Assembly: GCA_020852655.1 (NCBI GenBank)
Contig: JADZAI010000076.1
Coordinates: 52,663 to 116,662, forward strand
From: Alphaproteobacteria bacterium
GTDB lineage: Bacteria; Pseudomonadota; Alphaproteobacteria; Micropepsales; Micropepsaceae
DNA: 64,000 nt
Direction: 5' to 3'
Position 1 is the first letter of the stretch. Every line of letters begins with the position of its first letter. A program made the position numbers and the translations under genes. Under the pieces are notes generated by a model. It worked only from the letters and a program-made list of their open reading frames with translations. It ran no database searches and was not told the origin of the DNA. Positions 42,068 through 51,082 of this stretch are shown here, piece by piece.

Positions 42068-43353
42068 CGCGTCATGCTCTGCGGGAACGCGCTCCACCCC
42101 GCGAACCGCGCATTCGCGCCGAGCTGCTCCTCGATGCGCAGCAATTCGTTCCACTTCGCCATCCGCTCCGACCGCGCGAACGACCCGACCTTGATCTGCC
42201 CCGCGTCCCAGCCCGTCGCGAGATGCGCGATCATCGTATCCTCGGTCTCGCCCGAACGGGCCGAAACGATCGCCGCCCAGCCCACCTTGCGCGCTGCCCT
42301 CAGCGCCGCCGCCGCGCGGCTCACCGTGCCGGCCTGGTTCACCTTGATCAGCGCCGCCGAGCAGGCACCTGTCTGAGCCGCCCGCTCGACCCGCGCCGCA
42401 TCGGTCACGAGAAAATCGTCGCCCACGATCTGCGCCCCGCGCGACATCGCTGCCGTCGCCGCAACCATGCCCGCCTGATCGTCCTGCGCCGCCGGATCCT
42501 CGATCGACACGATGGGATAGCTCTTAGCCCAGCCCGCGATCCGCGCCACCAGCTCTTCGGACGAGAGCTCCGCGCCATCCAGCGCCAGCCTGTAGCCGCT
42601 CTCGGTGTGAAACTCGCTGGAGGCGATGTCGAGCGAGATGAACACCTCCTCGCCCGGCCGGTACCCCGCCCGCTCGATCGCCTGCATCATCATCCCGAGC
42701 GCCTGCTCGTTGGACTCGAAATTCGGCCACCAGCCGCCTTCGTCGGCGACGCCGGCCAGCAGGCCCTTGTCGGCCATCAGCCGTCCGCCGGCGTGATAGA
42801 CCGCGGCCGTGATCTCGAACGCTTCGGCGACCGTGTCGGCATTCGGCGCCATGATCATGAAGTCCTGCACGTCGGTCCGCCGCCCGGCATGCGCGCCGCC
42901 GCCGAACAACTGGATCTCCGGCAGCGGAACCCGCACCGGTCTTCCCGCGGCGAGATACTGCCAGACCGGCAGACGCTCGGCGCCCGCCGCCGCCTGTAGC
43001 GCCGCAAGCGACACCGCCACCGACGCGTTGCCGCCGATCCGCGCAAAATTCGGCGTCCCGTCCAGATCCTCGAGCCGCGCATCGATTGCCGCCTGGTCCC
43101 GCGCATCCATGCCGGCGAGCGCCGGCGCAACCTCCTGTGCAATACCCTCGACCGCCTTCAACACGCCCTTGCCGTTGAAGCGCTCGCCGCCGTCCCGCCG
43201 TTCGATCGCCTCGTACCGGCCGCGCGATGCCCCCGCGGGCGCGATGCCGCGGCCGACCGTGCCGTCTGCCAGCGTGATCTCCGCCTCGACCGTCGGATGC
43301 CCGCGCGAGTCCCAGATCTGCCGTGCATGCACTCGCGTAATCCGGGCCTTCAT
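42064..43353 (-). CDS. Enolase paralog with altered active site
   Basis: A 429-residue enolase-fold protein, start ATG 43353 (MKARITRVHARQIWDSRGHP). Metal ligands are kept (ISLDIASSEF, SIEDPAAQDD, IVGDDFLVTD), as are the catalytic Lys pair (LIKVNQAG, GQIKVGSFARSERMAKWNELL) and DEGG. Two active-site residues differ: the QEFMI Glu (yeast 168) is Asp in QDFMI, and SHRSGETED reads SARSGETED (yeast His373 to Ala). It sits between a kinase-like and a dehydrogenase gene with 4 bp overlaps, so it is unlikely to be the glycolytic enolase. Confidence 0.9.
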   Translation of the reverse strand: MKARITRVHARQIWDSRGHPTVEAEITLADGTVGRGIAPAGASRGRYEAIERRDGGERFNGKGVLKAVEGIAQEVAPALAGMDARDQAAIDARLEDLDGTPNFARIGGNASVAVSLAALQAAAGAERLPVWQYLAAGRPVRVPLPEIQLFGGGAHAGRRTDVQDFMIMAPNADTVAEAFEITAAVYHAGGRLMADKGLLAGVADEGGWWPNFESNEQALGMMMQAIERAGYRPGEEVFISLDIASSEFHTESGYRLALDGAELSSEELVARIAGWAKSYPIVSIEDPAAQDDQAGMVAATAAMSRGAQIVGDDFLVTDAARVERAAQTGACSAALIKVNQAGTVSRAAAALRAARKVGWAAIVSARSGETEDTMIAHLATGWDAGQIKVGSFARSERMAKWNELLRIEEQLGANARFAGWSAFPQSMTR

Positions 43354-44357
43354 CGCGCTCTGACCTCTCTCTCCCACGCCGTCACGATGTCCAACAAAGA
43401 CACGTCGCCGGCTTCCAACAGCTTCAGCGCAAAGCCGCGCACGAACGCCTTGTCGCCCTCGGCGGTGATGTATTCGACCGGCGACTTCCCGTCGATGCGC
43501 GCCAACAGGAACGCCGACAAGAGCTGCGCCGTCCGCCCGTCGATCCGTGCCGCCGGCTCCCAGTCCACGCCGGCAAGATACGCCGCCGACAATCGCCGGA
43601 ACGCCGCGCCATACGCCGCGAGATGCGCCGGCCGCCACATCGCCTTCAGCAGCAGATGGTTGAGGCAGAAGGCGAGATCGAAGGCCGGATCGCCGAAACA
43701 GGCGGTCTCCGCATCCAGGAAGATCGGCCCGTCCGGACCGCACAGGATATTCTTCGGGCTGAGGTCGCCATGCATCAGCGCGATCGACGCCTCGGACAGG
43801 CCGGCCGCCAGACGCTCCAACTGCCCCGCCACGCGCGGCTGAACCGTCGCCGTGTAGAGCAGATAGGGCTCTATCCGCAGCGCCAGAAACAGATCGCGCG
43901 TCGCAAACACCCCAGGCGCGTCCGCGGATACCGCGCTCGCCCGATGGATGCGCGCCGCGATCGCCCCGACCGACGCGGCGAAATCCGCATCGACCTGACC
44001 GTCCCGCAGCATCGGCTTCCACCCGGGATAAGCGGCAGGTTCATAGAACGTCATGGCGAAGAGATGCTCTTCCATGTCTTCAGCCAGCACGGCCGGCACA
44101 TGCGCAGGCACCACCGCTGCCGCAAAGCGCAGCCACGCCGCTTCGTTGTGGATGCGCGTTACCGGCGCCAGCCACTCCGCCGCCACGCGCAGACGCGGCA
44201 GCGCCCGCTTCACGCAGATCGGCCCGCTCGCCAGGTCGACCCGAAACACATCGCCCGAGACGCCGCCGGTCAGCGGCGACACCTGCATCGGCTCTCCCGC
44301 TCCGAGCAGGCTAGCTTTGCGCAGGCAGCGCGCTATCGTCTCTTCGTCCGGCGTCAT
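43350..44357 (-). CDS. Aminoglycoside phosphotransferase-fold kinase
   Basis: A 335-residue APH/choline-kinase-fold protein, start ATG 44357 (MTPDEETIARC). The catalytic loop is LMHGDLSPKNIL and the metal-binding DFG-like segment IFLDAETACFGDP. The family phosphorylates small-molecule hydroxyls. As the first gene of a three-gene unit with the enolase paralog and a dehydrogenase, it may phosphorylate the pathway substrate before elimination. The track ORF is over-extended by more than 160 residues. Confidence 0.88.
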   Translation of the reverse strand: MTPDEETIARCLRKASLLGAGEPMQVSPLTGGVSGDVFRVDLASGPICVKRALPRLRVAAEWLAPVTRIHNEAAWLRFAAAVVPAHVPAVLAEDMEEHLFAMTFYEPAAYPGWKPMLRDGQVDADFAASVGAIAARIHRASAVSADAPGVFATRDLFLALRIEPYLLYTATVQPRVAGQLERLAAGLSEASIALMHGDLSPKNILCGPDGPIFLDAETACFGDPAFDLAFCLNHLLLKAMWRPAHLAAYGAAFRRLSAAYLAGVDWEPAARIDGRTAQLLSAFLLARIDGKSPVEYITAEGDKAFVRGFALKLLEAGDVSLLDIVTAWEREVRAR

Positions 44358-44440
44358 GGGCGGCGTCCACGATTGCGCGCCGCGCGGCGAGACGCTAGCA
44401 GACCGCTCATGCATCCGCGCCAAGCCCGCACCTTCACAAG

Positions 44441-45139
44441 ATGACCCGCCGCACGGTCGTTCTCGCCTCCGGCCAGCTCCTGACCGCCGCCTTCTGGGCG
44501 CCGATCCTCGAACGCCTCGGCAGCGCACACGACTTCCGCCACGCCGACAACACGCGCGACGACTCTGTCCAGGCCATGGCGCAGCGCCTGCTCGACGGCG
44601 CGCCTGCTTCCTTCGACCTCGTCGCGCACGCAATGGGCGGCTTCGTCGCCTTCGAAGTGCTCCGCACGGCGCCTCAGCGCGTGCGCAGGCTCGTCCTCGT
44701 GTCGACGCTCGCGCCCAACGACGGTCCGGCCCAGATCGAACGGCGGCAGGGCTATGCGCGCCTCGTCGAGGCCGGCCAGTTCGCGCGTGTCGTCGAGGAG
44801 CGCATTCCGATTCTGCTCCACCCCGATCGCCAGGCCGACGAGGCACTGCTCGGCTTCGCACGGCAGATGGCCGCCGAGACCGGGCCGGAAACCTTCCTCA
44901 GGCAACAGCGCGCGATCATCGCGCGCCCGGACAGCCGTCCCTCCCTGCCTGCGATCCGCTGCCCGACCCTGCTGATCCGCGGCGACAGCGACGGCATCGT
45001 CTCGCAGGCGCACCAGGACGAGATGCTGGCTGCGCTGCCGAACGCCCGGCTTGAGACGATCGCGGCCTGCGGCCATCTTCTCACCCTCGAACGCCCCGAT
45101 GAGACCGCGCATCTCCTCTCCGCCTGGCTGTCGGTCTAG
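44441..45139 (+). CDS. Alpha/beta-hydrolase fold protein with Ala at the nucleophile position
   Basis: A 232-residue alpha/beta-hydrolase. The nucleophile elbow, normally GHSMGG, reads AHAMGG: codon GCA gives Ala at residue 64 where Ser is expected. The acid (RGDSDGIV) and His (ACGHLLTLE) are kept. Loss of the Ser suggests it is not an ordinary esterase; such variants can be lyases, binding proteins or inactive relatives. Divergent from the kinase gene across 83 bp and convergent with the MetE-C-like gene (4 bp overlap). Confidence 0.88.
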   Translation: MTRRTVVLASGQLLTAAFWAPILERLGSAHDFRHADNTRDDSVQAMAQRLLDGAPASFDLVAHAMGGFVAFEVLRTAPQRVRRLVLVSTLAPNDGPAQIERRQGYARLVEAGQFARVVEERIPILLHPDRQADEALLGFARQMAAETGPETFLRQQRAIIARPDSRPSLPAIRCPTLLIRGDSDGIVSQAHQDEMLAALPNARLETIAACGHLLTLERPDETAHLLSAWLSV

Positions 45140-46191
45140 GCGGCGCCGAGTTCGCCGCGGACGATCCGCGCACCGTCCACCATCGCCTTCAGCTTCCCGA
45201 ATGCCACGGGCCGCGCGTGATATTTCATGCCGCAGTCCGGCGCCACGATTACCCGCTCCGGCGCCGCGCAGGCGAGCGCTTCGCGAATACGGCTCGCGAC
45301 CAACTCAGGCGTTTCGACCGCCGCATCGTTCAGGTCGATCACGCCATACATGATCCGCTTGTCGGGCAGCTCCTTCAGCACCTCCGGATCGAGCCGCGGC
45401 TGCGCCGCTTCGATCGAGATGATGTCCACCGGCGAGGCGTTGAGTTCGCCCAGGAAGTCATAGCCGCTCGGCTTGGCCGCGCCGCGATGCACATGCGCGT
45501 AGCCGAAGCAGATATGCAGCGCCGTCAGCCCGTTGACACCCTCCAGCGCCCGCGCGATCGCCTTCAGCGCATAGCCACGCGCCTTCTCCGCGCGCGCCTG
45601 GAGATACGGCTCGTCGAGTTGGACGATGTCGACACCCGCCGCGAACAGGTCCCTGATCTCCTCGTTCACCGCCGCGGCGTAGTCCATCGCCAGCGCCTCG
45701 TCGTCGGCATAGTGGTCGTTCTGCGCCTGCTGCGTCATCGTGAACGGTCCGGGCAGCGTGATCTTCACCCAGCCGCCCGCGCGTGCCTTCAAGAAGCGCG
45801 CATGATCGCCTTCCAGTGATCGCACGCGCCGAATCGGCCCCGAAACCCGCGGCACGGCGTTGGGCGCACCCGTGCGGTCGAGCGCGTTGCCCGGCTGGTC
45901 GAGATCGATCCCCTCCAGCGCATTCGCCAGCGCATTGGAATAGCTCTCGCGCCGCATCTCGCCGTCGCCGACGATGTCGATGCCTGCCAGCTTCTGGTCC
46001 GAGATCGCCATCAACGTCGCGGCATCCTGGGCGTCGGCAAGCCACGGCTCCGGCACGCGCCAGAGCTCGGTCATCCGCACGCGGGGCGGCAGGCGGCTCT
46101 TCAGGTTCTCTCGGTCGATGAGCCACTCGGGCTGCGGATAGCTGCCGACGATGGTCGTCGGCAGCAGGGGAAGTCCAGGCAGCTTGTCCAT
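45136..46191 (-). CDS. Cobalamin-independent methionine synthase-like (MetE C-terminal domain) protein
   Basis: A 351-residue MetE-C/UROD-fold protein. It corresponds to the catalytic half of MetE only. Zinc ligands are HICFGY (His-x-Cys), the Glu in ISIEAAQP and the Cys in APDCGMKY. Stand-alone MetE-C-like proteins in alphaproteobacteria probably transfer methyl groups from substrates other than methyltetrahydrofolate-triglutamate, for example methylated natural compounds. Divergent from the MarR gene with shared upstream dyads. Confidence 0.88.
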   Translation of the reverse strand: MDKLPGLPLLPTTIVGSYPQPEWLIDRENLKSRLPPRVRMTELWRVPEPWLADAQDAATLMAISDQKLAGIDIVGDGEMRRESYSNALANALEGIDLDQPGNALDRTGAPNAVPRVSGPIRRVRSLEGDHARFLKARAGGWVKITLPGPFTMTQQAQNDHYADDEALAMDYAAAVNEEIRDLFAAGVDIVQLDEPYLQARAEKARGYALKAIARALEGVNGLTALHICFGYAHVHRGAAKPSGYDFLGELNASPVDIISIEAAQPRLDPEVLKELPDKRIMYGVIDLNDAAVETPELVASRIREALACAAPERVIVAPDCGMKYHARPVAFGKLKAMVDGARIVRGELGAA

Positions 46192-46213
46192 ACGATAGGG
46201 CCGGCCAATACTT

Positions 46214-46234
46214 AGAGTTCTAATCGACTAGATG
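46214..46234. promoter_or_regulatory. AT-rich double dyad between the MetE-C-like and MarR genes
   Basis: TTAGA-GT-TCTAA (46214-46225) is a perfect 5 bp dyad, and TCTA-N6-TAGA (46221-46234) overlaps it. MarR proteins usually repress divergent targets at such sites in the intergenic region. Confidence 0.5.
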
Positions 46235-46321
46235 GGCCAAGGAGCGCGGAGCTGTCAAATCCCTCCGTTGACCCGAAGCGATCCCTCTGGCCAACGTCCT
46301 CCTTTGGGAAATAGGGCAGCG

Positions 46322-46810
46322 ATGGCCAAGCGGCACGACGAGATCGGATTCTTTGCCGACCCCGGCAACAGCCTCGGCTATCTGTCGCGAATCGCCTTCC
46401 GCTCCTTCTCGCGCGCGCTGGAACTCCGTACCCAGCCGCACGGCGTTTCGGCAGGCCAATGGCGCTTCCTGCGCGTGCTGTGGCGCGAAGACGGCATCAC
46501 GCAGCGTGAGCTCAGCCGCCGCGTCGGCATGCGTGAGCCGACAACCGTCATAGCGCTGAAGGGCCTGGAGAAGAGCGGCTTCGTCCGCCGCCAGCCCAGC
46601 AGCGAAGACCGCCGCCGCATCCATGTCTTCCTCACGCCGCTCGCCAAACGGCTGGAGGCGAAGCTCCTGCCGTCCGTCGTCGAAGTGAACCGCATCGCGA
46701 CCCAGGGCCTCAGCGCCGCCGAGATCGACGATCTCCGCCGCCTTCTCCGCAAGGTCGGCCAGAACCTCGCCGGGGAAGCGGCCGATGCGCCCGGCGACCC
46801 CGGCGCCTAA
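46322..46810 (+). CDS. MarR-family transcriptional regulator
   Basis: A 162-residue winged-helix regulator, start ATG 46322 (MAKRHDEIGFFADPG). ITQRELSRRVGMREPTTVIALKGLEKSGFVRR is the helix-turn-helix and SSEDRRRIHVFLTP the wing. MarR proteins sense small aromatic or phenolic ligands. Given its position next to the MetE-C-like gene and 2-10 kb from the oxygenase operon, it is the best local candidate for control of this locus. Its stop overlaps that of the convergent carboxylase gene. Confidence 0.92.
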   Translation: MAKRHDEIGFFADPGNSLGYLSRIAFRSFSRALELRTQPHGVSAGQWRFLRVLWREDGITQRELSRRVGMREPTTVIALKGLEKSGFVRRQPSSEDRRRIHVFLTPLAKRLEAKLLPSVVEVNRIATQGLSAAEIDDLRRLLRKVGQNLAGEAADAPGDPGA

Positions 46811-49800
46811 GGGCGGAAGCCAAGCGCCCGCGGTCCCAGCGTCGACGGCAGCGACACGATGCGCCAAATATTCTCCAGCCACTCGCAGACATAACGCCGC
46901 GTGTCGCGCGGATCGATCATCTCCTCGATCTGGAACTTGTTGAGCGGTCCGATCGGCCCGCGCGCGCTCTCGATGCGCGCATTGATCTCGGCGCGCAGCG
47001 CCGCCGGGTCTTTCGCCTCAGCCAGTTGCCGCTTGTAGGCCGCCTCGATGCCGCCCTCCGGTGGAATCCCGCCGACATCCGCTGCCGGCCACACGACGCG
47101 GGCATGCGCCCCGGCCCGGGGCGAGGCGAAATTGTTGCCCGCGACGCCGAAGCTCCGCCGCATCAGCACGGTAAAGATCGGCACCTGCGCCTGCGCGAAG
47201 GCGATCATCCACTCGCCGCCTTTGCGGATCGTCCCCGTCGTCTCGTGCTCGATGCCCACGGCAAAGCCCGGATTGTCGATGAGGTTGAGGATCGGCAGAT
47301 GGAACACGTCGCATACGTCGATATGCCGCCGCAGCTTGTCGCAGCCGTCGGCCGTCATCGCGCCGCCGTTGACGTGCTGGCTGTCCGAGGCCAGCACCCC
47401 GACCGGATAGCCGTTGAATCGCGCGAAACCGACGATCTGGTCGGTACCCCATAGCGGGCCGACCTCGAAGAACGAACCCTTGTCCGCCATCAGCTTGATG
47501 GCGCGGCGCATGTCGAATGTCGTCGTCCGCTTGCGCGGCACGATCGTGAAAAGCTCCTCGTCCCGCCGGTCATGGGGATCGCCCGGATCCGCCGCGAGCA
47601 CCGGGGCCGGCTCGTAGACGCTGGGCGGCAGATAGGAGAGGAAGCGCTGCGTCTGCGCGATCGCGTCCTCTTCGCTCTCCGCCAGATTGTCGACCGACCC
47701 GTTGCGGCAATGGATATGCCAGCCGCCCAGTTCCTCCTTGGTGACGTCGTACCCCACCGCATGGCTCACCACCGGCGGGCCGGCGACGAAGAGCTGCGCG
47801 ATGTCGCGCACCATCACCGAGAAATGCCCCAGCACCGCCTTCGCCGCGCCGATGCCGACGACACTGCCCAGCAGCACGTTCACCACCGGCACCTTGTTGA
47901 GCTGGTCGGCATACATCGAGCTGCCGAGATGCGGCGTCAGGAACGAGCCGCCGCTGCCGGTCACCCGCGGCCGCCCCGCCTTGATCGCGCCGTGGCTTTC
48001 CTGGGCGCCGCTTTCGCCTTCCTTCTGCTGCTGCGGCACCATCGACGCGACGCTGCCGCCGCCCGACGATCCGTCGAGCAGGCGCACCGAAGGGCAACGC
48101 AGTTCGATCGACAGCTCGTCGAGATAGCGGTTCTTCGCGCCGATCGCGCCATCCGAATGGCCGCCGCGCGAGGTGAAATCGTCGGCGCACACGATCGTCT
48201 GCCGGCGCTCCACCTTGCCCCAGCCGCCGACATGGTTCGACGGCGTGAAGTCGGCAATGCCGCCGTCGTGGTCGTAGCTTGGAAAGCCGGTCAGGCTCCC
48301 CACCTCGCGGAAACTGCCCGCATCGAGCAGAAGGTCTATGCGTTCGCGGCAGGTCAGCTTGCCGCGCGCCCGCTGCCGCACCACGCCCGGATCCTTCGAG
48401 CCCGGCGCGAAGCGGCGATGCGCGATCTCCTGGAGCGTCTTCACCTCGGCCAGCAGCGGCGCCCATGTGTCGGCGCCATAGCTGCGCGCCTCCTGCCGCC
48501 CTTCCGCCGCCGGCCGGATCGCCAGCACGACCTGCCCGGCCCCGACATTCGAACCCGCCGACAGTGCCTCAAGCTGCGTCACGACGCCGTCGCACGGCGC
48601 CGTGACCGCGCTCTCCATCTTCATCGCGCTGATGACGAGCAGCGTGTCGCCGGCCTGCACCTTGGCGCCCACATCGACGCTCACCTGCACGACCGATCCG
48701 GCCATCGGGCACGCGACGCCCTCCTCGCCCTCCGCAAGCGTCAGCGACAACACCGGCTGCATGGCCTGCGGCACCGCCCTGCCGCGCGTCAGCGTCGCCA
48801 TCTGCTGCTCCAGCAACGACAGCGACCCCGACGCCGCATTGCCCATGGGCGCCAGGAGATCCGGATGCTCGCCCAGCAGCGTCGTCCGCGCATCGCCGCT
48901 GCGCACCGCCGGGTGGGCCAGGATCGCGCGCAACTGCGCCAGATTGGTCGGCAGTCCGGCGATGTGGAATTCGCCGAGCGCGCGCTGCGTTCGGTCCAGC
49001 GCCGACGCATAGCTTTGCGAAGAGTTCGACTGCCCGATCAGCTTGGCGAACATCGGATCGAACTGCGGCGGCGGGCTGAGGCCGAGATAGCCGCAGGAGT
49101 CGACCCGGATGCCAGGACCGCCGGGCTCCTTGTACCCCGTCAGCGTCCCTGCCCCGTTCGCGACGATGCGCGCCTGCACCGCAAAGCCGCGCGGCGCCGG
49201 CACCGCCGCCTGGTCGCCGAGCCCGAGATCGGCCAGCGTCTCCCCCGCCGCGATCCGGAACTGCGCCTCGACGAGGTCGACGCCCGTCACTTGCTCGGTG
49301 ATCGTGTGCTCCACCTGGATGCGCGGATTGCACTCGATGAAATAATGCTCCCCCGCCTCCGGGTTGACCAGAAACTCGACCGTTCCCGCATTCACATAGT
49401 CGGCGGCCCGGACCAGCCTTATAGCATCGGCGTGGATGCGCTTGCGGAGCGCCCCGTCGAGACCCGGCGCCGGCGCAATCTCCAGGACCTTCTGATTGCG
49501 GAGCTGCACGGAGCAGTCGCGCTCATAAAGATGCACCGTCGCACCTTGCGCATCGGCAAGCACCTGGACCTCGATATGGCGCGGCCGCGGAACCAGCTTC
49601 TCTACGAACACCACGCCATTCCCGAACGCCGCCTGCGCCTCGCTTTGGCACCGCGCGAAGGCGTCTGCCATCTCGCTCCCGGCCGCAACGACACGCATGC
49701 CGCGCCCGCCGCCGCCGGCTGCCGCCTTCAGCATCACCGGATAGCCCAGACGCCCCGCCAGCGCCGCCGCATCCGTCGCGGTCGCCACCGCTTCGGGGCT

Positions 49801-50211
49801 CCCCGGCACGATCGGGATGTCGAGCGAGCGGGCCAGCGTGCGCGCCTGCGTCTTGTCGCCGAACAGCGCGAGCGTCTGCGGCCGTGGCCCGACGAAAGTC
49901 AGCCCCGCCGCGGCACAGGCCTCCGCGAACGCCGCGTTCTCAGACAGGAAGCCATAACCCGGATGGACGCAGTCGCACCCCGCCTCGCGCGCCGCCTGGA
50001 TCAGCCCTTCGATATCCAGATAGGTGCGCACCGGATCGTTCGCCGGCGCCCCCGCCCCGATCGCCCGCGTCGTCGTGGAGACCCGCGTATGCAGGCCCAG
50101 CGCATCGGCCGGCGCGAAGACGCTCACGGACTCCATGCCGAGCGCCGCGGCGGCGCGGGCAATACGAATGGCGATCTCGCCGCGATTGGCGATCAGGACC
50201 CGCTTGAACAA
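46807..50211 (-). CDS. Single-chain acyl-CoA carboxylase (BC-BCCP-CT)
   Basis: A 1134-residue biotin enzyme holding all activities in one chain. Residues about 1-450 are biotin carboxylase (GGGGRGMRV ATP-grasp loop, ECNPRIQVEHT). Residues about 495-570 are the biotin carrier (biotinyl Lys near 531 in SAMKMES). Residues 590-1134 are carboxyltransferase. This layout matches single-polypeptide long-chain acyl-CoA carboxylases (LCC). Start TTG 50211 (MFKRVLIANRG) is assumed; the track ORF runs into the tRNA gene. It would make alpha-carboxylated acyl-CoA; chain length unknown. Confidence 0.93.
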   Translation of the reverse strand: MFKRVLIANRGEIAIRIARAAAALGMESVSVFAPADALGLHTRVSTTTRAIGAGAPANDPVRTYLDIEGLIQAAREAGCDCVHPGYGFLSENAAFAEACAAAGLTFVGPRPQTLALFGDKTQARTLARSLDIPIVPGSPEAVATATDAAALAGRLGYPVMLKAAAGGGGRGMRVVAAGSEMADAFARCQSEAQAAFGNGVVFVEKLVPRPRHIEVQVLADAQGATVHLYERDCSVQLRNQKVLEIAPAPGLDGALRKRIHADAIRLVRAADYVNAGTVEFLVNPEAGEHYFIECNPRIQVEHTITEQVTGVDLVEAQFRIAAGETLADLGLGDQAAVPAPRGFAVQARIVANGAGTLTGYKEPGGPGIRVDSCGYLGLSPPPQFDPMFAKLIGQSNSSQSYASALDRTQRALGEFHIAGLPTNLAQLRAILAHPAVRSGDARTTLLGEHPDLLAPMGNAASGSLSLLEQQMATLTRGRAVPQAMQPVLSLTLAEGEEGVACPMAGSVVQVSVDVGAKVQAGDTLLVISAMKMESAVTAPCDGVVTQLEALSAGSNVGAGQVVLAIRPAAEGRQEARSYGADTWAPLLAEVKTLQEIAHRRFAPGSKDPGVVRQRARGKLTCRERIDLLLDAGSFREVGSLTGFPSYDHDGGIADFTPSNHVGGWGKVERRQTIVCADDFTSRGGHSDGAIGAKNRYLDELSIELRCPSVRLLDGSSGGGSVASMVPQQQKEGESGAQESHGAIKAGRPRVTGSGGSFLTPHLGSSMYADQLNKVPVVNVLLGSVVGIGAAKAVLGHFSVMVRDIAQLFVAGPPVVSHAVGYDVTKEELGGWHIHCRNGSVDNLAESEEDAIAQTQRFLSYLPPSVYEPAPVLAADPGDPHDRRDEELFTIVPRKRTTTFDMRRAIKLMADKGSFFEVGPLWGTDQIVGFARFNGYPVGVLASDSQHVNGGAMTADGCDKLRRHIDVCDVFHLPILNLIDNPGFAVGIEHETTGTIRKGGEWMIAFAQAQVPIFTVLMRRSFGVAGNNFASPRAGAHARVVWPAADVGGIPPEGGIEAAYKRQLAEAKDPAALRAEINARIESARGPIGPLNKFQIEEMIDPRDTRRYVCEWLENIWRIVSLPSTLGPRALGFRP

Positions 50212-50339
50212 GGGCGCACTCCCGGAGCGTTTTGATGTCTTTCGCCCACAGTCGGGCACGCCCGCCGCGATGTCCACTGCGCGGAATGCCCGCGGCAATC
50301 GGAAAAGCGATCGCGCCCCATCGCAAGCACCGGCGCGAT

Positions 50340-50425
50340 TGGTGCCCCAGGCCGGACTCGAACCAGCACACCCTTGCGGACAACAGATTTTGAGTCTGTC
50401 GCGTCTACCATTCCGCCACTGGGGC
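50340..50425 (-). tRNA. tRNA-Leu(CAA)
   Basis: The reverse strand folds as a class II tRNA: acceptor GCCCCAG with CTGGGGC, D arm starting TGGCGGAATGG, anticodon loop CTCAAAA (CAA), long variable arm, T arm with GGTTCGAGTCC, and encoded CCA. CAA reads UUG leucine codons. It lies 129 bp upstream of the carboxylase start. Confidence 0.97.
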
Positions 50426-50566
50426 AACGGACGGCGCTTCTAGGAGCGGGGCGCGCCTGCGTCAACGCCCGGCCCTGCAAGGGCAGGCGCCCCGCCCCGG
50501 CGCGGGTCCATCGCAGTCGCGTGAACGGGGGTTTCCATGCCGCCTCGCGCGGGGCATACCCGGCCC

Positions 50567-51082
50567 ATGACCGTACGCCAGAGGCTGCGTCTCGTTTCCC
50601 TTGCCATCGCCGCGGCGCCGGCTGCGATGCTGGGTTTTGCCTATTATACCGAGTATGTCGTCGGCCTGCTGCCCTGCATGCTCTGCCTCTATCAGCGGCC
50701 GCCCCACTATGTCGCCGCGATTGCCGGCCTGCTGGCCTTCGCGCTGGTCGGCGGTCCGCGCCTCGCCTCGCGGGCCCTGCTCGGCCTTGCAGGAACGGCG
50801 CTGCTGCTCGGCGCGATCATCGGCTTCTTCCACGCCGGCGTGGAGCTGAAGCTGTGGCTGGGTCCGGCCGAATGCGGCGGCAAGCTCGCCCCGCTGGTGA
50901 CCGACCTCAACGATCTCAGCCAGGCGATGAAGGACACCAAGGTCGTGCAGTGCGACGAGCCCAGTTGGGTCTTCCTCGGCCTTTCCATGGCCGCCTGGAA
51001 CGGCATCCTGTCGCTGGGGCTTGCGCTTTTCGCCTTCTGGGGAATGCTCCAGGGCCAGTTGAAGGGCCGCTACCGCACATGA
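50567..51082 (+). CDS. dsbB: Disulfide bond formation protein B
   Basis: A 171-residue inner-membrane protein with four helices, start ATG 50567 (MTVRQRLRL). The first redox pair is LPCMLCLYQR and the second is formed by the Cys in PAECGGKL and VVQCDEPSW, as in DsbB, which re-oxidises DsbA and passes electrons to ubiquinone. ATGA-overlaps coq7, which makes that ubiquinone; the pairing is common in alphaproteobacteria. Confidence 0.93.
   Translation: MTVRQRLRLVSLAIAAAPAAMLGFAYYTEYVVGLLPCMLCLYQRPPHYVAAIAGLLAFALVGGPRLASRALLGLAGTALLLGAIIGFFHAGVELKLWLGPAECGGKLAPLVTDLNDLSQAMKDTKVVQCDEPSWVFLGLSMAAWNGILSLGLALFAFWGMLQGQLKGRYRT

Noticed and set aside
42064-43353. Housekeeping enolase (eno)
   Set aside because: Active-site changes (Glu to Asp, His to Ala) and a catabolic operon context; the real eno is expected elsewhere in the genome.
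43350-44357. Aminoglycoside resistance gene
   Set aside because: The APH fold is shared with many metabolic kinases, and coupling to an enolase paralog and a dehydrogenase argues for metabolism.
47572-50235. 887-residue ORF on the forward strand
   Set aside because: Complement of the acyl-CoA carboxylase; Arg/His/Ala-rich and motif-free, while the opposite frame has full enzyme motifs.
50212-50427. Upstream extension of the carboxylase ORF
   Set aside because: This part of the frame translates the tRNA-Leu gene; the enzyme's conserved start FKRVLIANRG points to TTG 50211.
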